This document shows, in pieces, positions 12,701-19,000 of a DNA stretch of 64,000 bases. The position numbers were made by a program, and so were the translations under genes. Under the pieces are notes generated by a model, which had not been told where the DNA came from, ran no database searches, and saw nothing but the letters and a program-made list of their open reading frames with translations. The stretch comes from Branchiostoma floridae (lineage: Eukaryota; Chordata; Leptocardii; Amphioxiformes; Branchiostomatidae): assembly GCF_000003815.2 (NCBI RefSeq), contig NC_049989.1, positions 22,500,369-22,564,368 on the forward strand, in the 5' to 3' direction. Every line of letters starts with the position of its first letter. Positions within the stretch are counted from its first letter, which is position 1.

Positions 12701-13916
12701 TCCGTTGTGCAATTAACTGACTTCTATGTTGTATTTGCACATAAGGACTGAGATAGACCACATCTTCATGCAGAAATGACTTTTCCGTATGTGTCTGGGC
12801 TTGCAGATATGCAATCAAAGGGGCATGAATTTCATTCCCGGCATTCCTACTGAGAATGTGAGATGTTGTGCCTCTGGGAAGGGCACTTACCACGACTTTC
12901 CTCACTCCAGCCAGGAGTAAACATGGATACCCGACTTTGGTTGTAATCTGGGTACCATCCGGATAGTAGTTCGCTCCTATGTTCACTTCTGCTATCCGTC
13001 TGGAGACGTGCGCATTCAAACCGTTTGGTGGTGACGCCAGTTGATGAGCGAATCAAGGAATGGGTTCTAGAGCACTCGTTCGATGACAACAGGCCGGCAC
13101 CCACATGCGCAAGCAAGGGGACGTGGGGCTTTTCCGGTGTTGGAACACCGGTTCGAACGATCACATGAACCCATTCCATAATTCGCTCCTATGTGGGGAC
13201 CAATCAGCGTCTGCGTCCAAAATTTGGACGATTCCAGACGTTGAGATGGTCCGCGTTCCCAGACGGAAACACAGAGAAGCGACTGTATATAGTATATAAT
13301 GAACGTCGGAGCGAACTACTTTCCGGATGGTACCCAGGCTAAAAAGGTGGTGGAAGGAGAGGGATCTGCCTTCCATATATCATACCTGAGACACAGTGGA
13401 TAACAACATACTGCCCTACAGTGTTAGAAATGCCATGGGACCTTTTCCACTAGTTGCCACACATTTTGTACATCTCAGTGTTGTCTCAAATATATAAGTG
13501 TGAGCTGGTGGTATCAAATCTCACCCAGATCTACCATTGGAAAGTCAGAATTCGTTCAAGTTATAAGTAAGTTAGTTTTTTTAGTAAGTCAGGATGAAGT
13601 GCAAATACGTAGGTGAATACATTTTTTCAAGCTATGCAATGATTATCTACAATTGCGCATTACCCTGCCTACAGTGTCCCTCAATCTCAGAAAAGTTCTC
13701 CTGAAAGATTTGACTGAGCTTCACTCCACTTCCATGACATGGCGAAAGCGGAAACTTGTTTCAACATGACATGAAAATTTCATGTATACACATACTGGGG
13801 GTATTTCATCACCATTCTGCATAAGATCGGGGCGATATTTGCGGCAGGTTTGAGTGAAAACAGAAAATAACTTGGCAGAAACCTACCTGGGAGTTGTCAG
13901 GACCGCTGGAAGCCAT
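621..13916 (-). CDS. HECTD4: HECTD4-like giant E3 ubiquitin ligase gene, 5' half (spliced, partial)
   Basis: Spliced gene on the minus strand. Exons in transcript order: E1 13887-13916, E2 10694-10888, E3 9981-10148, E4 9387-9494, E5 8925-9121, hidden exon(s) in the gap 8694-8793, E6 8579-8642, E7 8229-8337, E8 7814-7952, E9 6778-6945, E10 6139-6340, E11 5280-5438, E12 4525-4638, E13 3918-4061, E14 3164-3390, E15 2376-2443, E16 2134-2205, E17 1699-1769, E18 1070-1120 (cut by gap), E19 621-741. Every visible junction is GT..AG and the phases agree throughout, giving about 800 codons. Segments such as NNEYSLLLEYRLNALRGLW, DQWHNPGNQAPHHVCRRLG and VRESCVLL match my memory of HECTD4 proteins, and the order of motifs is the same. 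The family ligates ubiquitin through a C-terminal HECT domain, which lies outside this window. The existence of the gene is very secure. The family name is from recall, with other giant HECT or RCC1-type proteins as the alternative. Confidence 0.72.
1070..1120 (-). CDS. HECTD4: HECTD4-like exon E18, 3' part (5' part in gap)
   Basis: Donor GGGCAG|GTGGGA at 1064-1069 and an open frame up to the N-run. The visible 51 bases end in phase 2, as E19 needs, and encode a proline-rich stretch, QLTHPTPAADGPRPPG. The local sequence is very GC-rich. The 5' boundary cannot be seen. Confidence 0.6.
1121..1220. other. Assembly gap, 100 N
   Basis: Exactly 100 N, a size usually used for gaps of unknown length. 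It truncates exon E18. Confidence 1.
1221..1540. repeat. Degenerate ~110-bp tandem repeat with (CAAA)n
   Basis: Three diverged units contain GTCAACAAACAAAC tracts followed by CTCATCTTTAC. They lie in the intron between E17 and E18. No exon is recognised here. Confidence 0.7.
1699..1769 (-). CDS. HECTD4: HECTD4-like exon E17
   Basis: Acceptor CCCCAG and donor GAAG|GTACAAA. It encodes AGHTVLYPDEEEQNKLLKLL and LMEG and is phase-compatible with E16. The ILYP..EEE..LLKL pattern is characteristic of this region of the family. Its donor edge is copied at about 1618-1645, and its acceptor edge recurs at about 1817-1832 and 1978-1998. Confidence 0.82.
1805..2000 (-). repeat. Copies of the E17 acceptor edge
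   Basis: The motif GTGTGTCCAGCACTGGGGAG of the E17 acceptor, plus some 50 bp of the adjoining intron (ACAACAAAACAGCACGTCA), recurs twice upstream of the exon. It is diverged in places. Confidence 0.7.
2134..2205 (-). CDS. HECTD4: HECTD4-like exon E16
   Basis: Acceptor ATACTTACAG and donor TGCAG|GTGGGA. It encodes TLVWRLLTTSPCSRIQEEAA and NVC. The LLLW/LVWRLL..IQ.E pattern corresponds to the block before E17 in the family. Phases are 2 in and 2 out. Confidence 0.82.
2376..2443 (-). CDS. HECTD4: HECTD4-like exon E15
   Basis: Short exon with acceptor CCTTCAG and donor CCAG|GTGAGT. It encodes VIFKSFIFKNESEEEAALVK and KT, continuing the VLIVLQ end of E14 in phase 0. Confidence 0.83.
2600..3163 (-). 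repeat. ~100-130 bp tandem copies of E14 donor edge
   Basis: Five intronic copies begin near 2627, 2755, 2857, 2953 and 3061. Each carries the E14 3' end (CTTCAG followed by GTAC or GTAT donor-like bases) and about 60-80 bp of intron. The spacing varies from 96 to 128 bp. Each copy also contains CTGTGACAG just upstream of the exon-like segment, a possible acceptor. Confidence 0.9.
3164..3390 (-). CDS. HECTD4: HECTD4-like exon E14
   Basis: Acceptor CCTCCTAG and donor CTTCAG|GTAAAA. It encodes 75 complete codons (NLVACPEVISQLMRHVGFSC through CVLIVLQ). The EVI.QL..HVG..C.HQL and CDI... patterns fit the family block after the DQW..PGNQ motif. Confidence 0.85.
3526..3905 (+). repeat. Interstitial (TTAGG)n pentanucleotide array
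   Basis: Three tracts of GGTTA pentamers (about 3531-3650, 3676-3763 and 3848-3900) are separated by copies of ATAGAGTGTGTACTAACCC. A few TCAGG variants occur. The pentamer is the arthropod-type telomere motif, but here it sits inside an intron. Confidence 0.95.
3777..3846 (-). repeat. Intronic copy of E13 donor edge
   Basis: About 70 bp nearly identical to the 3' end of E13, including the GTTAGT donor. It is embedded between TTAGG tracts and truncated at the GCGGGGCCTGG end. Confidence 0.85.
3918..4061 (-). CDS. HECTD4: HECTD4-like exon E13
   Basis: Acceptor CTCTTCAG and donor CAGG|GTTAGT. It encodes CYDAVNNLIWTCSGDW followed by VDQWHNPGNQAPHHVCRRLG, the most diagnostic stretch for the family in this window. 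Phase 1 in and 1 out matches E12 and E14. Confidence 0.87.
4062..4215. repeat. Dispersed repeat shared with 61859-61960
   Basis: The sequence beginning GAAGGTTAGACATCCAGG and the nearby CAGACGTTTCA also occur near 61859-61950. It is an interspersed element fragment of unknown class. Confidence 0.55.
4391..4478 (-). mobile_element. tRNA-derived SINE head
   Basis: Reading the minus strand, an A-box-like TAGCTCAATGGTAGAG (4452-4467) is followed about 24 bp later by a B-box-like GGTTTGATACC (4419-4429). The presumptive acceptor stem does not close well (GCCGGCG against TGGCTGG), so this is a tRNA-derived retroposon and not a tRNA gene. Confidence 0.7.
4525..4638 (-). CDS. HECTD4: HECTD4-like exon E12
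   Basis: Acceptor TTCCGTAG and donor CTCG|GTACGG. It encodes LATSLCFSTASGQYTNRCEL and VDAPTCSLARGAGVQGL, in phase with E11 and E13. Confidence 0.82.
4681..4739 (-). repeat. Intronic copy of E12 acceptor edge
   Basis: Nearly identical to the 5' half of E12 with its TAG acceptor. It is joined to the true exon through a (CAAA)n tract. Confidence 0.88.
5030..5255 (+). repeat. (ATTC)n / (ACTC)n / (TATC)n microsatellite
   Basis: Mixed tetranucleotide tracts lie in the intron between E11 and E12. Confidence 0.9.
5280..5438 (-). CDS. HECTD4: HECTD4-like exon E11
   Basis: Acceptor TATTCCAG and donor CAGAG|GTAAGC. It encodes ASSCGLSLKLLRRTPIYTCG and a serine-rich stretch ending SGTSLSSLR. Phase 1 in and out. 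Confidence 0.82.
5439..5700 (-). repeat. Copies of E11 acceptor edge (~125 bp unit)
   Basis: The first 20 bases of E11, its acceptor and about 80 bp of intron recur at about 5549 and 5672. The last copy fuses at GGCAGTAGGC to the E10-derived repeat block, which suggests joining by microhomology. Confidence 0.85.
5735..6138 (-). repeat. Copies of E10 donor edge linked by (TTTG)n
   Basis: Five or six copies of the E10 3' end (codons for TPTGGAREETS and the GTAAGT donor) start near 5735, 5798, 5870, 5952, 6028 (short) and 6068. They are separated by GTTT tracts of variable length. Confidence 0.92.
6139..6340 (-). CDS. HECTD4: HECTD4-like exon E10
   Basis: Acceptor ATTTCAG and donor TCCA|GTAAGT. 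It encodes DQDGSIIAVPLGPRVTLQRK through GGAREETS, 67 codons plus one base, continuing E9 in phase 0. Confidence 0.84.
6369..6420 (+). mobile_element. Remnant of CTGTAAATGCA-type MITE
   Basis: ACTGTAAATGCAGAAACTTT followed by CACGGTGG resembles the left terminus of the element at 23741. Only about 50 bp remains. Confidence 0.5.
6421..6777. other. Intron sequence, no exon seen
   Basis: Contains two GTAGCCAGTTACTTA direct repeats and short CAAA tracts. Nothing codes. Confidence 0.6.
6778..6945 (-). CDS. HECTD4: HECTD4-like exon E9
   Basis: Acceptor CCTCGCAG and donor CTACAG|GTTTGT. It encodes 56 codons including LTSDGVYFYWVWSPAVLSDK and NPPVFMDTFRLQ. Aromatic WVWS-type strands fit the beta-rich N-terminal part of the protein. 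Phase 0 in and out. Confidence 0.84.
6990..7085 (-). repeat. Decayed copy of the 5' part of E9
   Basis: CTGGTCAGCGCGAG through GCGACACACTGTGGGAG aligns to the first half of E9 plus acceptor at roughly 75-80 percent by eye. It has indels and no intact frame. Confidence 0.7.
7500..7813 (-). repeat. 20-22 bp tandem array of the E8 donor (CAG|GTAAA)
   Basis: About 13 units of CACCTTACAGGTAAA separated by AT-rich spacers of 5-12 bases run directly into the true E8 donor. Each unit is both an acceptor-like CTTACAG and a donor-like GTAAAT. Confidence 0.93.
7814..7952 (-). CDS. HECTD4: HECTD4-like exon E8
   Basis: Acceptor TTTTACAG and donor TTACAG|GTAAAT. It encodes GFLYARNPQLDQGWVVWGGG and VHRPANFDGKQKILLNILSP. 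Phase 2 in and 0 out. Confidence 0.85.
7980..8062 (-). repeat. Intronic copy of E8 acceptor edge
   Basis: The first ~55 bp of E8 with its TTACAG acceptor are repeated with a few substitutions about 90 bp upstream of the real exon. The frame (GFLYARNPSLDQGWVVWG) is still open. Confidence 0.9.
8229..8337 (-). CDS. HECTD4: HECTD4-like exon E7
   Basis: Acceptor ATTTCCAG and donor CTCAG|GTATGG. It encodes SEIGRNLACDGCFLYTTNSE and GRGLSKIGSGLHGTL. It joins E8 to give HGTLRGFLYARN. Confidence 0.85.
8487..8545 (-). repeat. Intronic copy of E6 acceptor edge plus (CAAA)n
   Basis: GTCAGCATGTCCTCGAACCC with the preceding GAGAG acceptor copies the 5' half of E6. CAAACA tracts follow. Confidence 0.82.
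8579..8642 (-). CDS. HECTD4: HECTD4-like exon E6
   Basis: Donor AAGG|GTGAGG is clear. The acceptor is taken as GTGAGAG (plus-strand CT at 8643-8644). It encodes LCWGFEDMLTNINKGPDDKD K, joining E7 as KDSEIGRN. The acceptor lacks a good pyrimidine tract, so the 5' end could differ. Confidence 0.75.
8694..8793. other. Assembly gap, 100 N, hides at least one exon
   Basis: E5 ends in phase 2 but E6 starts in phase 0, so at least one exon of the gene must be missing between them. The gap is the obvious location. Confidence 0.9.
8925..9121 (-). CDS. HECTD4: HECTD4-like exon E5
   Basis: Acceptor CACTGCAG. The donor is taken as CACT|GTGAGG because the frame meets TGA just after it. It encodes CLRDCAPLSLTKEPSDCLNG through ENAAAALVALACA. 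A Gly/Glu-rich insert (REGGATGEGGAS) interrupts the helical region. Confidence 0.82.
9387..9494 (-). CDS. HECTD4: HECTD4-like exon E4
   Basis: Acceptor TTCCCCAG and donor CTACAG|GTTAGG. It encodes 36 codons including VSFSSRVSLLLIFPLLKSQS and CCMTAELLLQ, likely an alpha-helical segment. Phase 0 in and out. Confidence 0.86.
9495..9790 (-). repeat. Three tandem copies of E4 acceptor edge
   Basis: CAGGCTCACACGGGACGAAA with the ACCTGGG acceptor and about 60 bp of intron repeats at about 9580, 9660 and 9748, with unit lengths near 80-90 bp. Confidence 0.92.
9981..10148 (-). CDS. HECTD4: HECTD4-like exon E3
   Basis: Acceptor TCTCCCAG and donor GAACAG|GTACTA. It encodes NNEYSLLLEYRLNALRGLWL and LNHEETLALLKKQGIWQPGE, 56 codons, phase 0. 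It shows a helical pattern. Confidence 0.86.
10220..10640 (-). mobile_element. SINE-like dispersed repeat, partly duplicated
   Basis: Two copies of a CCCAG..AGTGATTGAGCT..CACTGGTCAT unit (about 10240 and 10400) share a tail, AACAGTGGATCAAGGCTTAACG, with 46270-46450 (20-base pieces match). A TTTGATTCC B-box-like motif is on the minus strand at about 10605. Confidence 0.55.
10694..10888 (-). CDS. HECTD4: HECTD4-like exon E2
   Basis: Acceptor CCCCCCAG and donor AACCAG|GTGGGT. It encodes 65 codons starting WLSVTEETLFLHDGLIRVTD and ending CEKLLAVCGNQ. It follows the 10-codon E1 in phase 0. Confidence 0.85.
10889..11340 (-). repeat. ~44-bp tandem copies of E2 acceptor edge
   Basis: Nine or ten units contain AACCACTGGGG (the E2 acceptor with WLS codons) followed by GTTTCCATGGTAACC. 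They start adjacent to E2 and become more degenerate away from it. Confidence 0.92.
11341..12790. other. Long intron segment, dispersed repeat fragments only
   Basis: 11460-11770 carries several CACTTGCCC / GGGCAAGTG blocks in both orientations, probably a palindromic element. 12480-12720 contains paired GTGCAATTA motifs. I see no exon. Confidence 0.5.
12795..13440 (+). mobile_element. SINE interrupted by a palindromic MITE
   Basis: The left part has GGGAAGGGCACTTACCACGA and GGATACCCGACTTTGGTTG. The right part resumes GCTAAAAAGGTGGTGGAAGG. These match the order in the SINE at 44440-44720 once 12948-13337 is removed. Confidence 0.72.
12948..13337. mobile_element. Palindromic MITE, ~390 bp, nested in a SINE
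   Basis: About 29-30 bp terminal inverted repeats (CTGGGTACCATCCGGA at the left, with its inverse TCCGGATGGTACCCAG at the right) differ at about one base. An inner inverted pair flanks GAGCGAAT..GGAATGGGTTC. No target duplication is certain. Confidence 0.8.
13887..13916 (-). CDS. HECTD4: HECTD4-like exon E1, start codon
   Basis: ATG at 13914-13916 within AAGATGGC, then MASSGPDNSQ, and donor CCCAG|GTAGGT. It joins E2 in phase 0 and sits just downstream of a GC-rich segment with ETS and YY1 motifs, all consistent with the true start. The 2998-base first intron follows. Confidence 0.78.
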
Positions 13917-13989
13917 CTTCGCTTCTTTAGAATCCTGCTCTAAGCAATGTCAGGACCGAAATCACAAAATTGCGCTTTCACACAACAAA

Positions 13990-14092
13990 ATGTCCGCCAT
14001 CTTGGCCGGGCGGATCGATCCCATCATGCCGCAGGTTCCTGCACCTGTTTCACTTCCGGTAAGAGCTAGCGCGATGACGACATTTCCGGTGA
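13990..14092 (-). promoter_or_regulatory. Candidate TATA-less promoter of the HECTD4-like gene
   Basis: CGCCATCTTGG at about 13995 matches the YY1 site. CACTTCCGGT at 14051 and CATTTCCGGT at 14081 match ETS/GABP sites (CCGGAAGT on the gene strand). All lie 75-175 bp upstream of the ATG, typical for housekeeping promoters. No TATA box is evident. Confidence 0.55.
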
Positions 14093-14109
14093 AGCAAACT
14101 TGACGGTCA

Positions 14110-15660
14110 GGCCACTCAAAATCAATCAATCGTTTCTTGGATTATGAACTTTAAATGATAAATCAAATACTCAGAAGCTTGTAATGTTCATATTACGGAT
14201 TTTCGTGATGTTCTATACCATCGCTGTGTCGCTATGCTATGGTTTTATATCTTAGGTATTACGGCCATGTTGATTTGAAAGCTTCCAATGATTGTAAGAA
14301 GCTTATCCCATACTACAACTCCTGTATTAGTTAGTTAAGCTATAGAACTGTAGTTATGTAGATGCCATACTTTGTACCTCGTACAATTGTTGTGCAATAA
14401 AGTTATATATTTGATTATAAGGATGACATCCGCTGCGCATCAATTCTTATTAGTTTAAAAAGATTAGACAAAGGCTCGCATCAGTTTTGGAGTTCCCAGA
14501 GAATACCATCCATATAATCAGATTAACGTGCCCTAATGTCTATTCAAAAAGTTTTGTGACAGTATTTTATTTAGATACGGGAATGTTGGTTGTTGGAACG
14601 AATTTGGAAAAGAAAATGTCATGACTCCGCAAGTCTGCCAATAGGATGCGAATGCTGATAAAAATAAGGGCACAACCCGCTGTATGTGCAAATACGTGCT
14701 GTCTACGTGCCAAAACGTGGGCAATCTTTTGGGATCCGTAAGTGGTAAGTATCACCTCCGTACGAACTCATAGGGAATCCGACGGATTTTGGAGCACGCA
14801 GACACGCCGTAGAACTTTACATGCGGGCAAAACTTTGCCATCGGGCTGCGGATTCGCCCTCCGTACGCGCCAGTACGGGCGACGCGGCTGCACAGTACAG
14901 CCTGAACGTTTTCAGAAATACGTGGCGGACGTAGCCTTACCAAAAAAAAAAACGTACGGACAAATTGCACGTACGGCGAAAATTGATGCGTGCGGATGTC
15001 ATTCATAAATCTCGTCAACGTGTCCTTAGTTATGGGAAAACCTATGTTACAAATCATCGCTAACGTCACAGATCTAATGAGGACTTAATTTGCGTAATTA
15101 ATTAGGAAATTGTATAGTTCATTGCTTTCCATAACTGTACTTAAATAAATGTAGCACATGTAATTTATGATAGGTGGAACATACTAGTAAATAGGCACCA
15201 CATATGCTAATGAAGAACTGATTTGGATAATCTTTGCAAAATTGGCAAAACAGATAAATGATAAATGATGGGAATTTTATAGTTGGACATATGTACGTTA
15301 CCATGCATAAATTATGTAAATATGTAAGTCAGTTGCATAAAGCCTACAAAAGGAAAACCTACAAAAGCTCTAAATATTTCATGGAGGTACGTATGAGGTC
15401 GCCGAAGTCAAGTGTCATTTTGTTTCATGATGAAGTAAAAGGGAGTTGACACAAAATGTGCCTCATTATGAAATCATATTACATATCTGTCATGTACGGC
15501 TCGTAAGCAACTAAAAAATGTTTCCAACTGAAAGTTCCTGCTTCTACGCCACATTATCTTAATTTGTTGGTTCCCGGTTTTAAAAGAAATAATGCTAGAA
15601 AATCAAGAGATGAATCAGAGTCTGAGCAGAAAATCTGCATCTTGCCACACTCTTGCTACT
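14110..15660. other. Intergenic, no gene seen
   Basis: AT-rich. TTGTGCAATAAAGTTATATA near 14390 looks like a retroposon 3' end. 14740-15010 is rich in CGTACG-type words and may be an old element. Confidence 0.5.
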
Positions 15661-15663
15661 GTT

Positions 15664-15885
15664 AGTCATGGACACACGGTGCTGATTGTAGCATTCTCGT
15701 CGTCATGGAGACACGGTGCTGATTGTAGCATTCTCGTCGTCATGGAGACACGGTGCTGATTGTAGCATTCTCGTCGTCATGGAGACACGGTGCTGATTGT
15801 AGCATTCTCGTCGTCATGGAGACACGGTGCTGATTGCAGCATTCTCGTCGTCATGGACACGCGGTGTTGATTGTCTTTTGGTTGT
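15664..15885 (-). repeat. 37-bp tandem repeat in the 3' flank of the membrane gene
   Basis: Five to six units of GTCGTCATGGAGACACGGTG plus CTGATTGTAGCATTCTC. The GTCGTCATGG core is the same sequence that contains the stop codon at 15925. Confidence 0.93.
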
Positions 15886-15924
15886 CATGGCAACCTAGCG
15901 ACGTTCTGTGCCTGCTGCCCGTCG

Positions 15925-16078
15925 TCATGGCGACCCCGTGACGCTTGCAGCCTGCTGCTCTGCTGAATTCTGGGGCAGGCTGATCCCGACGAAGCCGTAC
16001 TTGATGTTACTGACCATATTCAGGCCCACCACCAGCAACATCAGCGCCACCAGGACAGCCGTCCACACCATGCTCCTC
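15925..16078 (-). CDS. Membrane gene terminal exon
   Basis: Acceptor CCCCGCCAG. It encodes RSMVWTAVLVALMLLVVGLN then MVSNIKYGFVGISLPQNSAE and stop TGA at 15925-15927. The hydrophobic run of about 17 residues is a clear membrane segment. Confidence 0.75.
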
Positions 16079-19000
16079 CTGGCGGGGGGAACGCGTACTG
16101 CAGTCAGTCAGGGCCGTGTGCAGTCCCACTCAGAGAGGGGGTTATTCTATCATGGTGATGGCAAGTTAGTTGCCTCGTCACAAAGCGGCATTTGCGAATC
16201 CGTCGTATGTCAAGGCTACATGTGTCTTTTTGAGCATCAGATATCTTCAGATATCTTCAGATATCTACCCGTGCATCCCCCTGATCGACATGATCACTGA
16301 AGACACCAGAGCCAGCGGTGACTACGGACGAAGCCTCCCATGGCCCAGACTAGAGAGTGGCGACTTTCTTACATGCATGTGCCAAAACACTGCAAACCGT
16401 ATTTCACACGTGTGCTAACCGACCTGTAATTCATGGCGCGGTGTTCCTTATTGTTGCGCAGTGCTCGCATTCGGAAGTAGTACTCCAACCTGTAACCATA
16501 GAAACATGTATGACGTCAGTGATATTCCAACCTGTAACCATGGAAACATGCATGACGTCAGTAGGACTCCAACCCAGGGTTGTAGCCAGCCTGAAATCAT
16601 TTTCAGTCCCCTTGATTTTGAATGGGAATCCTATCGACCACCGAAGGCATGGCGTGACGTTGCGCGTCATTTCTAGGTGGTCTGGGTCCCACAAAATTTT
16701 TAAATCAAGACCCTCTGAAACACTATTTCCTGCATTTTGAGGTGCAAATTTTGCTTGTAGACTAAGCTGTTTTAATCAGTTTTGGTGAAGAAGAACACAT
16801 GGGTTTCAGTTTTTTTATATCTTTACTTGTCGATTTTTGTCTGTCCCAGGGGACGGAATGGGGAAAACTTTTTTCAGTCCCCAGCTGCAAAATTCCTTCA
16901 AAGGACTGAAGGACAGGTGCTGGCTACAACCCTGCTCCAACCTGTAACCACAGAAACATGCATGACGTCAGTGGTACTCCAACCTGTAACCATGGAAACA
17001 TGCATGACGTCAGTAAGACTCCAACCTGTAACCATAGAAACATGCATGACGTCAGCGATACTCCAACCTGTAACCACGGAAACATGTATGACGTCATGAA
17101 GACTCCAAACTGTAACCATAGAAACATGCATGACGTCAGTGATACTCCAACCTGTAACCACGGAAACAAGTATGACGTCAGCAAGACTCCAAACTGTAAC
17201 CGTGGAAACATGCATGACGTAAGCGATACTCTGTAACCATGGAAACATGCATACGGATTCTTTCCGTTTCCATACGGGTTCCTTCGGTATCCATACGGGC
17301 TCTTTCCGTCTCCATACGGGTTCCTTTAGTCTCCATACTGGTTCTGTTTGATACAGTCTACCCTCCCTGAAGTGTTTGTATTAGTAATCAGACTCACCAT
17401 GACCAGACGATGTGGACAGCGCCAGCCGGCACCAGGATCCAGCCAGCCAGGTTCGGTCTCGTCTCCTCAAACATCATCAGAGTGGTGCCCAGACCCACCA
17501 ACAACAGACCTGGGGGAAAACCGTTGTTTTACCATTTACGCCATTACTGAACTCGCACCAAGCTGCGAAATGCAAACAAATGATCATGTGATTCTTTTAG
17601 CTTTTAATACGGTGAGTGAGTGAGTGAGTGAGTGAGTGAGTGAGTGAGTGAGTGAGTGAGTGGGTGGGTGGGTGTCTGAGTGAGTGAGTGAGTGAGTGAG
17701 TGAGTGAGTGAGTGGGTGGGTGGGTGAGTGAGTGAGTGAGTGAGTGAGTGAGTAGTAGTGAGTGAGTGAGTGAGTGAGTGAGTGAGTGAGTGAGTGAGTG
17801 AGTGAGTGAGTGAGTGAGTGGGTGAGAGTGAAGAAGGGAGTGGCAGGTTACATATCAAAAACACATCGCGGTGGTTACTTCGACCCATCCATTGACACTG
17901 TAGCACACAACCGAATACGCCGCTCTGGAAGGCTTCGTAGTGCCAAAATATTCGGCGCATTCTCTGTAGTATTAGACACGCAACAGCAACAAGTGTGACA
18001 GTAAGTGTAGCAACACCGTCTCAACCGTCCAGAGGTTCTCGGTCTCTCCCAGAAATAAAGCGCACAATCCAATTTCCCACCCAGTAACGTGAAATGCAGT
18101 GCCCCCACGACAAAGACGAGGCAGCGTTACATGAGAGGAAACTAAAAAAGACAATGAAACTTAAGCCCGTCGTACCCTGGTTCATATAGGCGGCCAGAGT
18201 CCTCTCCAGACCGGCGGCCACAGACGGGTTCTTCACGTTCTGCCTCTCATCAAACAAGCCGCACAACCACTGAGCTGAAACAAACATGACTTCCATTCAA
18301 ACTCGTTACGTGTGAGTACTTGGAACCATGTTGTTTCTTATTTCTCTACTTTAGAATTGAACTTGGAACACATCGTACAAAGTTATGACGAAAGTCTTAG
18401 CCTCAACCTTCAGTTACTCTACTAAGCTTTAGTTCGTCCGACCGCTTCTACATATACGGGGCGTATTCACAAACTTTATTCAGAGCGATTGTTGCTATTT
18501 TTCGTACGGACAAATGCCTACGGCTTTAGGCAAGCAGTCCCCATATCCACTGCCGCACCTCTGCGCCTTCCTGGCTCGCCTGGTGTCTCGTCTGTTGGCA
18601 TGTCGATTGTGAAGGCCGCTTTAGCCTTGACCGGATCTCGGGGGGAGCTGATGTTCATAGTCTCAACCTCAGCCATCTCACGGCCGGTAAAGCCGCTGGA
18701 GGTACCGATGTTCATAGTCTCAACCTCAGTCATCTCACGGCAGGTAAAGCCGCTGGAGGTACCGGTGTCGATAGTCTCAACCTCAGCCATCTCACGGCCG
18801 GTAAAGCCACTGGAGGAACCGATGTTGATAGTCTCAACCTCAGCCATCTCACGGCCGGTAAAGCCGCTGGAGGAGCTGATGTTGATAGCCTCAACCTCAG
18901 CCATCTCATGGCCGGTAGAGCCGCTGGAGGTACCGATGTTGATAGTCTCAACCTCAGCCATCTCACGGCCGGTAAAGCCGCTGGAGGAGCCGATGTTGAT

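Noticed and set aside
13894-14103. Plus-strand 69-codon frame near the gene start
   Set aside because: It overlaps the antisense of exon E1 and the promoter region; no family or splice support.
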